Part shown: piece by piece, positions 1 to 8,867 of the stretch
Layout of the letters: every line of letters begins with the position of its first letter
How positions within the stretch are numbered: position 1 is the stretch's first letter
Assembly: GCF_010645075.1 (NCBI RefSeq)
Contig: NZ_JAADZV010000009.1
Location: forward strand, 124,001 to 188,000
From: Flavobacterium limi
GTDB taxonomy: Bacteria > Bacteroidota > Bacteroidia > Flavobacteriales > Flavobacteriaceae
DNA length: 64,000 nucleotides
Direction: 5' to 3'
Position numbers and translations under genes: made by a program
The notes under the pieces: generated by a model
What the model saw: the letters and a program-made list of their open reading frames with translations, nothing else
Databases searched by the model: none
Told to the model about the DNA's origin: nothing

Positions 1-1
1 A

Positions 2-805
2 AAATTTGATGACTATTTGGTAACTTTATACAAAGAATCTGAAAGCAATTCAGAAAACGTAATTAAAAAATCTGATAGCTTATTTATTGTAAATAAAAAA
101 GAAACTGAAAAATATAAATCTCAAATAAAGTCTAATATTGAAAGCAAATTACACTATTTAAAAGCAGAAATATTTTATAAAATTGGGAAATATAAAGAAT
201 CAATCACTGAATTAAACTTTGAAAACAACAAAACTGGAGATGCTGCTATTGCATATGCGGCAAACTATATTAAATTAAAAGATTTCAAGACCGCAAAATC
301 ATTTATTGACAGTATTGGTAATTGGAACGGAGATGAATATGCATTGGGTAATTATTATGAAAGTACTGGAAATAAAACTTCAGCGCTTAAAACATATAGA
401 AAAACCATTGAGCAAGATAAATCTAGAAAACACTTTGCTTATTACAAATGGACTTTAAAAAGGGTTGGAGAACTTGAAAAAGGAAAACCTCTTCTTAATG
501 AAATCTTTTTTCCGACTGGAAACCCAAGCTTTGAGATTTGTGATTCTGACAATGAAAACAGAACAAAAATTATGAAACTAATGCAAAACTTACCTGAAAG
601 TAAAGGCTGGAATGGAATTGCAATTTTAGAATCTCCTCAAGAGAATGAAAAAGATTATTATTGGGTTAGAGTTGATATCGAAAAAGGAAAAGAATTCAAT
701 TATTACATTTATCAAAAAACTTTCAAAATAAAATTTTTCGACCCAAAAAGCAAAAAGCTGATAGTATTAGAGGATTGGAGAAAGTCAAGAAAAAACGGCT
801 TATAA
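2..805 (+). CDS. TPR-like hypothetical protein, 5' end outside the window
   Basis: The reading frame is open to the first base of the window, so this is the C-terminal part of a longer protein. The TTG at 17 is only an in-frame codon, not a convincing start. The visible half is helical, with about three TPR-like helix pairs (around residues 45-130: a Y-K-I-G-K-Y-K-E type helix, then two similar units). A beta-rich tail follows, containing a GWNGIAILES stretch. TPR folds usually serve protein contacts, and the role here is unknown. The stop codon lies inside the first attC-like site, as expected for the gene of an integron-type cassette. No signal peptide can be judged because the N-terminus is missing. 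Confidence 0.6.
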   Translation, partial: KFDDYLVTLYKESESNSENVIKKSDSLFIVNKKETEKYKSQIKSNIESKLHYLKAEIFYKIGKYKESITELNFENNKTGDAAIAYAANYIKLKDFKTAKSFIDSIGNWNGDEYALGNYYESTGNKTSALKTYRKTIEQDKSRKHFAYYKWTLKRVGELEKGKPLLNEIFFPTGNPSFEICDSDNENRTKIMKLMQNLPESKGWNGIAILESPQENEKDYYWVRVDIEKGKEFNYYIYQKTFKIKFFDPKSKKLIVLEDWRKSRKNGL

Positions 806-933
806 CAGCGGTTTGGCTCAATAACTAAAACACAATTAACATCACGTTCGATTTTCCGCTAGAAAATCTTATCTTAGCAACAAATAATCGTTTCATGCAG
901 TCGCTACTGCGTCAAGCCGCGGAACGTTCGCCA
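799..933 (+). repeat. attC-like site 1
   Basis: The 5' end is TTATAACA followed by the arm GCGGTTTGGC. The 3' end is the arm CAAGCCGC followed by GG and AACGTTCGCC. The arms pair with one G-T wobble. The spacer next to the arm is 1 nt on the 5' side and 2-3 nt on the 3' side, the asymmetry typical of attC sites. The stop codon of the preceding gene is inside the 5' box, and the next gene starts 8 nt after the 3' end. The outer box deviates from the textbook GTTRRRY. Confidence 0.55.
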
Positions 934-940
934 CAATTTT

Positions 941-1684
941 ATGAGAGAGCCCGTAATACTTGACGAAGACATCAATTTAGAACACAATCTTTGGGGGACA
1001 AATTATCTTAAATACAAGGGAGAACTCTTTACGGGAACTCTTTTGTATAATGACACAAATCCTTTTTCTTATACAGAGTATAAAGATGGTGACTATGATG
1101 GTGAATCTGTTTCCTATCATAAGAATGGACAATTAGCTGAAACTAGTATTTATAGTAATGGCAACTACATTTCAGGAAAGGAATGGTATGATAATGGGCA
1201 AATAAAATATGATTCTATAAAAAAAACAAAGTGGGATAAGGATGGAATAGTTGCATTTGAAAATGGATGCTGGTTTTACAAAAATGGCATTATTAAAGAA
1301 AAATATGAGGAAAGCAATTCAACCATATTTAACCCTAATGGTGAGATAGCTATTATTACGGAGTATCATAGCCCTTGTAGTAAAAATATTTTTTATCATA
1401 AAAACTTACTCTCATTCTATCCTGAGATTCTGATTGCTCTTTACCCTGAACTTGATTCAAACTCTCATAATCTGAAATATAAAGTTTTTGATTGGATAAG
1501 TCAGGTATATGTGAAAAATAGTAAATTGGGAGAAAGATTGCTTACAGAACTTTTTGTGCATCCTATTGCTGACATTCAAGAATTTGCTAAACATTTGTAT
1601 TCATTTACAGTTAGGAAAAAGAAGGGAGACAATGAAAAAACGTATTGGATGGAATACAATGAAAATTCAAAAGTTGTTTACTAA
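941..1684 (+). CDS. MORN-variant (YwqK-like) repeat protein
   Basis: This is a 247-residue soluble protein. Residues about 25-135 carry repeated YxNGQ/KNG units (YHKNGQL, WYDNGQIKY, FYKNGIIKE) typical of MORN-variant repeats. Such repeats are often annotated as YwqK-family antitoxin, although most members have no proven antitoxin role. The C-terminal 100 residues are helical and not recognised. Its stop overlaps the start of the next gene by one base (TAATG), so the two are probably translationally coupled and form one cassette. The ATG at 941 sits directly after attC-like site 1, leaving little room for a ribosome binding site. Confidence 0.6.
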   Translation: MREPVILDEDINLEHNLWGTNYLKYKGELFTGTLLYNDTNPFSYTEYKDGDYDGESVSYHKNGQLAETSIYSNGNYISGKEWYDNGQIKYDSIKKTKWDKDGIVAFENGCWFYKNGIIKEKYEESNSTIFNPNGEIAIITEYHSPCSKNIFYHKNLLSFYPEILIALYPELDSNSHNLKYKVFDWISQVYVKNSKLGERLLTELFVHPIADIQEFAKHLYSFTVRKKKGDNEKTYWMEYNENSKVVY

Positions 1685-2196
1685 TGATACTAGCTTTTGA
1701 CACTTATTATTTTGAGAACAAAGCAAAAACTGTTTGTATTTCATTTGACAGTTGGGCAGACCAAAAAAATTATAACGTTCACAGTAAGATAATCGAAAAT
1801 ATTGAAGAATATAAATCAGGTGAGTTTTACAAACGAGAATTACCATCCATAGTAAGTTTGCTCGAAAATATTAAATTCAAAAATATTGAAGCAATTATTG
1901 TTGACGGTTATGTGTATTTAGACGACAATGAAAAATTGGGTTTAGGCGGACATTTATACAAATATTTGAAAGAGGAAATACCAATAATAGGTGTTGCTAA
2001 AACAAATTTCGCAACACTAGAGAAAAATAAGCGACAACTTACAAGAGGAAAAAGTATAAAGCCGCTTTACATAACTTCTATTGGAATTGACCTAGACAAA
2101 GCAAAGAAACTCATAGAAAATATGGATGGACTAAACCGAATACCAACATTGCTAAAAACATTAGATAGACTAACCAAAGAGAAAAACTGTGGCTAA
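1684..2196 (+). CDS. Endonuclease V-like protein, short form
   Basis: Endonuclease V cuts DNA or RNA next to inosine. This 170-residue protein keeps the family core: AFDTYYF (D6), a KRELP segment (E52), VDGYVYL (D74), a GLGGHL segment, IPIIGVAKTNF and TSIGIDLDKAKKL. D6, E52 and D74 match the family's D-E-D metal-binding triad. It is about 50 residues shorter than typical bacterial Nfi proteins, and the PYIP-type wedge that flips the base is not recognisable, so lesion recognition may differ. It is coupled to the MORN-type gene by TAATG. Its stop codon lies inside attC-like site 2. Family assignment is fairly firm; activity on inosine is inference. Confidence 0.75.
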   Translation: MILAFDTYYFENKAKTVCISFDSWADQKNYNVHSKIIENIEEYKSGEFYKRELPSIVSLLENIKFKNIEAIIVDGYVYLDDNEKLGLGGHLYKYLKEEIPIIGVAKTNFATLEKNKRQLTRGKSIKPLYITSIGIDLDKAKKLIENMDGLNRIPTLLKTLDRLTKEKNCG

Positions 2197-2325
2197 CAGG
2201 CGTTTGGCAAAAAAGCGGGTTCAGTGCTTAAATGAAACTTTGTGCTTCGTATCGAGTTAAGTGCCGGCTGATAGTTTTGTGCTTCGAAATCCGTTCTTCG
2301 CCAAGCGCCAGAACGTTGGCGGTAA
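2190..2325 (+). repeat. attC-like site 2
   Basis: The 5' side reads GGCTAACA plus GGCGTTTGGC. The 3' side reads GCCAAGCGCC, AGA, then ACGTTGGCGG. The ten-base arms pair with a single wobble, and the outer boxes GCTAAC and GTTGGC are near-complementary. This is the cleanest of the eight sites. The roughly 100 nt between the arms contain two GTGCTTCG direct repeats that would fold as the variable terminal structure. Confidence 0.65.
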
Positions 2326-2427
2326 TTATCCCAAAAACGACTGAATTACAGTAAGCCAACGAATAAATATTTTAGTTATTAGACTATAAAACAAGTATCA
2401 ATTTTAAGATTATCAATTTTATCATAT

Positions 2428-4143
2428 ATGAAAAATATCAGTAAAAATATTATAATAACACTTATCCTGCTGGCATACGTTTTAAACGCTTGTAGTTCTT
2501 CCGAAGACAAAAAATATATTTCTCCAACAATTGTTAATTTTCCGGAGAGTGGTTTGTTAGGTCAGCCAATAACGATTAAAATAGAAAATTTTGAAGTTGA
2601 CAAATTACAGGTCTTTTTTGATTTAGAAAAAGCCCAAATAAATTATAAATCTGATAAAGAGATTGTAGTTATTGTTCCCAGGACAATTAAAAGAAATAAC
2701 CCAACACTTAAGATTATTGATTTAAATGAAAATAAAACAATACTAGAGCAGGCTTTTTCTTTAAAAAAACCAATAATTAGTAAGTACAGTAGTGATAGTG
2801 TTACATTCAACGAAACTTTTACAATTTATGGTGAAAATTTCGATACACTTAAAGATTTTGCTTCGGTAACTGTAAATAATGAAACAGCTACAATTGTTAA
2901 TATTGATTACAATAAAATTGAGTTGGAAATCCCTTCTAAAATTAGAACTACAAACTTAGAAATCAAGGTCGGAAGTCAACTTCAAGAAGTTACATCAACC
3001 CTGCCTTTGTCTTTAAAATCACCCGTGATTTTGGGCATTAATAATAGTATCGTCTGGATTGGAACAGCGCTTATTGTATTTGGAGAAAATTTTAATCCTA
3101 ATAAAGATTTTGGAGAAGTATTTGTAAATGGTGTTCCATCTAGGTTTCAAGCTGATAATAATAAATTGACCATAGACACTCCTCCGGGTCCCTACAAAGA
3201 TTTTAAAATTACCAATATAACATACAAAACTGCTGGTTTAACCTATAGCTTTGACTGTTTATTAAATATTAAGAACGATGGTATTTTGGTTGACCATGTC
3301 AAAGATGCAAATTTTCAACATCCGGCATTTGTATACAACAACAAAGCTTATCAATTTAAATATAATGACAATGGATCTCATGATTTCAATTTCACATATT
3401 CTTTATTAGAATTTTCTTCAACCACCGAAAAGTGGACAGAAATATCGTCTTTCAAATATACGGGTTATCTCAAAGAAGCTGTTTTTGACGGTGAAAGATA
3501 TGTGTATTTATATAAGCGATCTTTTACAACAAATGAATATTCTTTATCGAAGTTAGATTTAAAGACTTTTATTGAAACACCTATAATTCTCCCTTTTGGA
3601 AATAAGGTTTACAATTCTATAATTTTTGCATATCAAAATAATTTGTATTTCCTTAGTGGAATTATTAACAATAATGTAAATACTACCATTATAGATCAAA
3701 AATATCGATATTCAGAAGTAACAAACACTTGGACTGTTCTACCAAGTTCTTCATTTTCAGAAATTCCTGCATTAGATAGTAACGGGAATGTTGGAAATAA
3801 TTATTTATTTGTTGGAAAAGATATTTATATTACAACTTTTAGGGGTAATTATAAAACATACAAAATCACACCTAATTTAGACACTACTGAATATCGATTG
3901 TACAATATTTTTTTTACATATTCAAATGCCGTTTTTGGAGGTCAGGTTAATTATAATTCACATCTTTTTAATATCAATACAAATGCCTCTAAACAAGTAG
4001 ATTTATATTCTTTATCTGGTTTTGGCACCAATTTCTTCACTCTAAATAATGAAATTTATTACAGAGGCGGTTCGATAAGCTATTACCCAAACTCTACCGC
4101 TACCTATAAACTAAGAAAAGAAATATTAAATGGATTATACTAA
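2428..4143 (+). CDS. IPT/TIG-domain lipoprotein with propeller-like C-terminal half
   Basis: This 571-residue protein starts with a lipoprotein signal (hydrophobic stretch ending VLNACSSS, lipidated Cys22). Three immunoglobulin-like IPT/TIG domains follow, at about residues 33-110, 112-195 and 197-280, each with a G-x-x-F/N-F pattern such as IYGENFD and VFGENFN. The C-terminal half has Kelch-like strands (FVYNNKAYQFKY, FDGERYVYLY) resembling a beta-propeller. It is probably anchored at the outer membrane, and the ligand is unknown. It is the first of three related lipoproteins, and the next gene overlaps its end by 14 nt. Confidence 0.7.
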   Translation: MKNISKNIIITLILLAYVLNACSSSEDKKYISPTIVNFPESGLLGQPITIKIENFEVDKLQVFFDLEKAQINYKSDKEIVVIVPRTIKRNNPTLKIIDLNENKTILEQAFSLKKPIISKYSSDSVTFNETFTIYGENFDTLKDFASVTVNNETATIVNIDYNKIELEIPSKIRTTNLEIKVGSQLQEVTSTLPLSLKSPVILGINNSIVWIGTALIVFGENFNPNKDFGEVFVNGVPSRFQADNNKLTIDTPPGPYKDFKITNITYKTAGLTYSFDCLLNIKNDGILVDHVKDANFQHPAFVYNNKAYQFKYNDNGSHDFNFTYSLLEFSSTTEKWTEISSFKYTGYLKEAVFDGERYVYLYKRSFTTNEYSLSKLDLKTFIETPIILPFGNKVYNSIIFAYQNNLYFLSGIINNNVNTTIIDQKYRYSEVTNTWTVLPSSSFSEIPALDSNGNVGNNYLFVGKDIYITTFRGNYKTYKITPNLDTTEYRLYNIFFTYSNAVFGGQVNYNSHLFNINTNASKQVDLYSLSGFGTNFFTLNNEIYYRGGSISYYPNSTATYKLRKEILNGLY

Positions 4144-5467
4144 ATACAAATACCTACTGATTATATTATTTGCAATTCTTTTTAGTTGTAGCGAGAGTGA
4201 TGATAGTAACACATTACCTTTGGCAATTACAGTTTCAAAATTTGAAACTTCATACAATCAAGTAAAAATTAACTGGGAGCTTTCAAGACCCAAAGGAGTA
4301 ATTATTCAGGAATTAACAATTCAAAGGCAAGCAAAAAACAGTGAAAATGAATTCGTTCCATTTGAAAAGATAGCTAATCTACCTTCTAATGAAACAGCTT
4401 TTGTTGATAATGAGGTACCCTATAATTCTGAAGTGTCCTATAAAATTGTAATTACCTATGCCGATGAAAGGATATCCCCTGCAAAAATTGCTGTTTTAGA
4501 AAGTGAAAATAAAATTTTTTCACGAGATATTGTGAAATTTGACAGAGTTCCTTTTCAAGTTCTAAAAGAACCAAACCAAACTGACGTTTTCCATATATTG
4601 GACAAAGAAAGTACCGGCTTTTTAAAAAAATACAATAGCGTACAAAATAAACTAACAGATACAAAAGCTTTTAAAGACGGAAGCTTGTTAAATAATAAAT
4701 TTCAAATTGTAAACAATAACGAAATATTTCTTGCTGATACCAAAGGTGTTATTTATAAAATAAATAACAATAATTATCAAACAATTGCAACTTACTCCTG
4801 CAAAATAACCGATAGATTAAATGCATTTTCAGTATTGGGGAATATAATATATTACCAAGATAAAGATACTTGGTGTTATTATGATATAAATACAGGTATT
4901 AATATAAATACAGGTTGGGGGTCAAATGCTGATTATTTGGAACCTTATAATTCAACTAAATTATTTGCTTTATATTGCTATAACGGAAATAACGGGCTAA
5001 ATATTTTTGAGTTTACCTCTGGAACTTGCACAAGCTCAAGTTGTTCACGTACTTCGTATAATCATTCAAATACTTTACTTCAAGCAAATTCAATCGATGC
5101 GAATATATTTGCCTGGAACACATCAAAAAGCAAAATTATCACCTCTATAAATGGTTGTATTTTTAATATCAATGATTTCAAAATTGAAAAAAGGTTGTAT
5201 GATATTACAGGAAAACATTATTTTCAGTTTGCCTTTGATAACCAAGATAACCTTTATGCGACTGTACAAGGAGAAAAAACTATTCATAAATTCAACCCCA
5301 ATTATGACCTTATAGAAATAATCAAAACTAAGCTTTATCCATTTTACCCGATGGTTACAAGTAATGGTTTAAAAGTTATTGGAGGCTATGAACCTGCATC
5401 CTATTGGAGTTTTGGATATGGTTATAGTTTTGACTTAAATATAAAATGTGCCATTGAAACATTTTAA
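4130..5467 (+). CDS. FN3-like lipoprotein with propeller-like C-terminal region
   Basis: This 445-residue protein has the lipobox LFSCSES at Cys20. A fibronectin type III-like domain (about residues 33-125: VKINWELS and VSYKIVITYADE strands) is followed by about 300 residues of short beta-strands (for example GVIYKINNNNY, YQDKDTWCYYDINTG) that look like a propeller. The architecture parallels the genes before and after it. It overlaps the preceding gene by 14 nt in another frame, implying co-translation. Likely surface-exposed or periplasmic; substrate not evident. Confidence 0.65.
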   Translation: MDYTKYKYLLIILFAILFSCSESDDSNTLPLAITVSKFETSYNQVKINWELSRPKGVIIQELTIQRQAKNSENEFVPFEKIANLPSNETAFVDNEVPYNSEVSYKIVITYADERISPAKIAVLESENKIFSRDIVKFDRVPFQVLKEPNQTDVFHILDKESTGFLKKYNSVQNKLTDTKAFKDGSLLNNKFQIVNNNEIFLADTKGVIYKINNNNYQTIATYSCKITDRLNAFSVLGNIIYYQDKDTWCYYDINTGININTGWGSNADYLEPYNSTKLFALYCYNGNNGLNIFEFTSGTCTSSSCSRTSYNHSNTLLQANSIDANIFAWNTSKSKIITSINGCIFNINDFKIEKRLYDITGKHYFQFAFDNQDNLYATVQGEKTIHKFNPNYDLIEIIKTKLYPFYPMVTSNGLKVIGGYEPASYWSFGYGYSFDLNIKCAIETF

Positions 5468-5513
5468 TCCCAAACCTTATATAATTAACCCAAATCTGAT
5501 TATTAAAACCATT

Positions 5514-7142
5514 ATGAATCTCTATTTTTTTAAAAAAAAGTTTTTATATTCTTTTACTTTTCTATTATTTATTAGTTGCTCTAAAGAGGATGACTTACCT
5601 GAAAATTCAGTTTTTGCACCACAGACAGAATTAATTAGCCTAATAGGGAATAATAATCAGTTAACACTAAGCTGGAAACCAGTTATAATAAAAAAATTTA
5701 TAAGCTATAGCGTTTATAGATTTGAATCCAACACGGATGAGTTTTTTAGTCCAAATATGATTACCAATTTAGGACAACTTATATATCAAGGGACTAATAA
5801 CCTGAAAGATGTCTATGTAGATAATAAAGTTCCGTTTAATTCATTTGTAGGCTACGCTGTTGTAACAAATTATATGGATGAACACAATAATAAAACGAGT
5901 ATTACCAGCGTCAATTATCTTTCGTACGAAAATAAAGATTTGTCATTTTCAATAACATCCCTAAAAAAATTAGCCGACGGAAGTTTAAATTTAATATGGG
6001 AAAAAGACAATAATGTAGGTTTTGAAAATTATTCTATAGCTGTTTTTGATGGATACGCATCCTATTCCAGTGAAGATATTGTCAGAAATGGAATGATCTT
6101 GAAAACTCTTAATGACCAAAAAGATAATACCTTGACAGATGCCAGTCAATATACAAAACAAAAGATCAACTTTGCGGTTATTAAGACTATAAATGGCAAA
6201 AAGATACTGAGTAAAAATTTCTTATCCATAGAAAACCCTAAGATTCTAAATTTTAAACCTAGTCAAACACTTAAAAATCCTTTTCATCAAAATGAGATAA
6301 TTATCATTAACCCGGACGGTGAAATAGTATTTTACAATATAAATTCATTAACAAATAATAAAATAAAAATAGCTGGCAGAATCTTCTTTTGTTCTATCGG
6401 AGAATTAAATGGTGTTACTGATTTATACGTTCCAAGTGAAAATGGGAAAGTTTTTGTTATAGATTTAAATTCTTATGAAATTAAAAAAACTATAAACTTA
6501 TTTACAGATTACGACATAACATCTGCAATAACAATTGACAATCATTTATTATTTATCGAAAAACATCCTTATGCATATATCGGAGGAATGTTTGTATATG
6601 ACTTTACAAGCAATATCGTTTTAAATAGAAATGGTACATACACCAGTAACCCTCAGTCAAAACTCGTATATGCAAAAGAAAACTATTTTTTCTTCCTTAA
6701 AGTGGACGGACTAGAATATAGAAGTACTGGTGTTACTAAATTAAACATAAACGGAAATGAAGTATCTACAGAGACAAAATTTGATGATTATACTAAATTA
6801 GACAGTAGATTATTTACCTTATCAGATGATAAATCTTTTTTTATAAGTACAAATCTGGGTTATCAATCTTCTTTAGACTATAAAAATGTATCAACAGTTA
6901 CAACCGAAAGTTATTCTAAAAACCCTATTTTTGGAGATGCAAAAATTTCTAAAAACAACCTTATTTACTTTTCACATCTAAACAACCCGCGAATTGATGT
7001 TTTCGAAAAAAATAACTTTACGTCAACCATAAAACAATATCCCACTACTGGAATCCCAATGTTTATTGAGCTTTTTGAAAATCAAATAATATCGTTAAAT
7101 CAATTGGGAAACAGTTATTTCATAGAAACTATTTCTCAATAA
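5514..7142 (+). CDS. FN3-like lipoprotein with propeller-like C-terminal region
   Basis: The ATG at 5514 was chosen because it gives a lipoprotein signal ending LFISCSKED (Cys18). A longer frame open from 5448 only adds a non-signal stretch in front. Two FN3-like domains occupy about residues 30-120 (LTLSWKP, FVGYAVVTNY) and 125-215 (LNLIWEKD). They are followed by a propeller-like half with repeated strands such as FVIDLNSYEI. It is the third member of a lipoprotein trio sharing one architecture and one spacer-bounded segment. Function unknown; a surface-binding role is inference. Confidence 0.65.
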   Translation: MNLYFFKKKFLYSFTFLLFISCSKEDDLPENSVFAPQTELISLIGNNNQLTLSWKPVIIKKFISYSVYRFESNTDEFFSPNMITNLGQLIYQGTNNLKDVYVDNKVPFNSFVGYAVVTNYMDEHNNKTSITSVNYLSYENKDLSFSITSLKKLADGSLNLIWEKDNNVGFENYSIAVFDGYASYSSEDIVRNGMILKTLNDQKDNTLTDASQYTKQKINFAVIKTINGKKILSKNFLSIENPKILNFKPSQTLKNPFHQNEIIIINPDGEIVFYNINSLTNNKIKIAGRIFFCSIGELNGVTDLYVPSENGKVFVIDLNSYEIKKTINLFTDYDITSAITIDNHLLFIEKHPYAYIGGMFVYDFTSNIVLNRNGTYTSNPQSKLVYAKENYFFFLKVDGLEYRSTGVTKLNINGNEVSTETKFDDYTKLDSRLFTLSDDKSFFISTNLGYQSSLDYKNVSTVTTESYSKNPIFGDAKISKNNLIYFSHLNNPRIDVFEKNNFTSTIKQYPTTGIPMFIELFENQIISLNQLGNSYFIETISQ

Positions 7143-7148
7143 AAACTA

Positions 7149-7273
7149 CCGCCAACAGGCGTTTGCCGTGATTGGGGCTTTAGTGGAATTATCATTTTTG
7201 TTCATATATTCGTTTAGCCGAAAATACTCGGCTTTGCCCCCTAACCTCGGCAAGCGCCGGAACGTTAGCGCCA
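7149..7273 (+). repeat. attC-like site 3
   Basis: The 5' side is CCGCCAACA plus GGCGTTTGCC. The 3' side is CGGCAAGCGCC, GGA, then ACGTTAGCGCC. The arms pair with one wobble, and the outer CGCCAAC pairs with GTTAGCG. It closes the 4.8 kb lipoprotein segment. Confidence 0.65.
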
Positions 7274-7313
7274 ATTACAACAGAAGATAACCAAACTAAA
7301 AAACAAGAAAAGA

Positions 7314-8039
7314 ATGCCTTTTACATTTACCCATCCAGCAATAATTTTACCGTTGACATATTTGCCTCGCAAATGGTTCTCGTTGACTGGGCTTGTAATC
7401 GGAAGTTTAACACCAGACTTTGAATATTTTTTAAGAATGAGAGTTAAGAGTAATTACAGCCATACTTTAGAAGGTATGATTTGGTTTGACTTACCATTAG
7501 GTTTACTACTTGCTTTTACTTTTCACAACATAGTTCGTAACAGTTTATTTGACAACTTGCCGACTTTTTTAAAGTCAAGATTTTCCACATTTAAACAATT
7601 TAACTGGAATCGCTTCTTCTACAAAAATTGGTTGGTAGTGATAATTTCAATTTTAATTGGTACGGCTTCACACCTATTTTGGGACAGCTTTACACACAAT
7701 CACGGCTACTTCGTTGAAGCAATTCCGAGCTTGACAAAAACAATTGACATTTTTGAAGAACAAATCCCTATTTTTAAAATTTTACAACATTCTAGCACGT
7801 TAATCGGTGGTCTTTTAATTGCTCTTGCTTTTTATAAACTTCCAACGCATAGTAGCGTGAATAAAAAAATAAACTTGAAATACTGGATAATTTTTGCAGG
7901 ACTGACTTTTACAATTATTTCAATCAGAATTTTAAGTGGACTTGAAATTAAGCAATACGGAAATGTAATCGTTACAACAATTTCGTCTGGAATAATTTCA
8001 CTAATTTTAACTCCATTGAAAACAAGAACTGAAGAATAA
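7314..8039 (+). CDS. DUF4184 family membrane protein
   Basis: This 241-residue integral membrane protein opens with MPFTFTHPAIILPLTYL and GSLTPDFEYFLRM, the signature start of DUF4184 proteins. HP and the later TASHLFWDSFTHNHG segment give conserved His/Asp residues that may bind metal, as in the distantly similar membrane-bound hydrolase families. Around five transmembrane segments are visible (residues about 20-35, 55-75, 100-120, 155-175, 190-235). It is the only gene between sites 3 and 4. Catalytic activity has not been shown for the family. Confidence 0.8.
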   Translation: MPFTFTHPAIILPLTYLPRKWFSLTGLVIGSLTPDFEYFLRMRVKSNYSHTLEGMIWFDLPLGLLLAFTFHNIVRNSLFDNLPTFLKSRFSTFKQFNWNRFFYKNWLVVIISILIGTASHLFWDSFTHNHGYFVEAIPSLTKTIDIFEEQIPIFKILQHSSTLIGGLLIALAFYKLPTHSSVNKKINLKYWIIFAGLTFTIISIRILSGLEIKQYGNVIVTTISSGIISLILTPLKTRTEE

Positions 8040-8042
8040 CTG

Positions 8043-8085
8043 GCGATAACCAAACCCGCTGTAGTAGCGGAACGTTATGCGTAAT
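8043..8085 (+). repeat. attC-like site 4, minimal
   Basis: This is a very short version. GCGATAAC is followed by a CCGCT-GTAGT-AGCGG hairpin and then AACGTTATGCG. The variable terminal part found in the others is missing. The outer boxes ATAAC and GTTAT are complementary. Confidence 0.5.
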
Positions 8086-8128
8086 GCGCCAAAAAGAACG
8101 AATAGACAAACAAACCTTAGTATAAAAA

Positions 8129-8254
8129 ATGAATAACTATGTACTTGTTATTGGCTTGACAACCTCTTGCTCAAATTAAAGTCAATCTAATAACGCTAAC
8201 AAAGCAATCAACCAAACTTTAATAAGAAATGATACAATCAAAAACAATGAAAAT
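8129..8254 (+). pseudogene. Lipoprotein-leader remnant in frame with the VOC gene
   Basis: An ATG at 8129 encodes MNNYVLVIGLTTSCSN and then a TAA at 8177. The leader resembles a short lipoprotein signal with a TSC lipobox. After the stop, the same frame continues open (SQSNNANKAINQT and on) straight into the ATG of the VOC gene at 8255. This suggests an ancestral lipid-anchored form whose leader was cut off by one nonsense codon. Chance cannot be excluded for such a short stretch. Confidence 0.4.
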
Positions 8255-8722
8255 ATGATTACTCAAAAAATAACACCTTCAATTTGGGTAGAAACAACAG
8301 ATGCAAAAGCAGTTGCCGACTATTATCTTTCAATATTTAAAGACGGCAAACTAAAAGAGCACCACAAATACACAAACCCACCAGAAGCTGGAGGCGGAAA
8401 CTTTGAAACAGCGATTATTGAAATTGCTGGTATGGAATTAAGCATTTTAGCAGCAGGTCCATTTCAAAAATTTAATGAATCAGTTTCTTTGGTTATTAAC
8501 ACTAAAGATCAAGCCGAAACAGATTACTATTGGAGTGCCTTAACTAAAAATGGTGGACAAGAAAGCTCATGTGGTTGGTGCAAAGACAAATATGGCTTAT
8601 CGTGGCAAGTAGTTCCTGTTGAATATTTTGACCTTATAAACAATGCTGATCCAAAGGTTAGAGAAAAGGCAATGAAGAATACATTGCAGCAAAAGAAAAT
8701 TATCTTAGCAGAACTAAAATAA
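8255..8722 (+). CDS. VOC superfamily / PhnB-like protein
   Basis: This 155-residue protein has the PhnB/3-demethylubiquinone-methyltransferase-like glyoxalase fold. Visible parts are KITPSIWVETTDAKAVADYY at the start, a GGGNFETAIIEIAGMELSIL strand, and CGWCKDKYGLSWQVVP near the end, which is the family signature. Members bind divalent metal and small molecules; the substrate cannot be told. It is the only intact gene between sites 4 and 5. The start is ambiguous in principle, because the frame is open upstream to a stop at 8177. Confidence 0.8.
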   Translation: MITQKITPSIWVETTDAKAVADYYLSIFKDGKLKEHHKYTNPPEAGGGNFETAIIEIAGMELSILAAGPFQKFNESVSLVINTKDQAETDYYWSALTKNGGQESSCGWCKDKYGLSWQVVPVEYFDLINNADPKVREKAMKNTLQQKKIILAELK

Positions 8723-8738
8723 AAACTGACCATAACAG

Positions 8739-8848
8739 CACCTAACAAAATTGGCGGTTCAGTGGTTAAATCAAGCCTTGTGTTTAGTTGAAAGTTAAGT
8801 GCTTCGAAATCGAATCGCCACCTTGGTGTAGCGCCAGAACGTTGGTGA
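8739..8848 (+). repeat. attC-like site 5
   Basis: The 5' box is CACCTAAC, and the 3' end is GCGCCAGAACGTTGGTG. CACC-AAC and GTTGGTG are complementary. The inner arms TTGGCGG and CGCCA are shorter than in sites 1-3. The interior again contains the GTGCTTCGAAATC motif seen in site 2. Confidence 0.55.
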
Positions 8849-8867
8849 TAATATTAAAAAATGAAAA

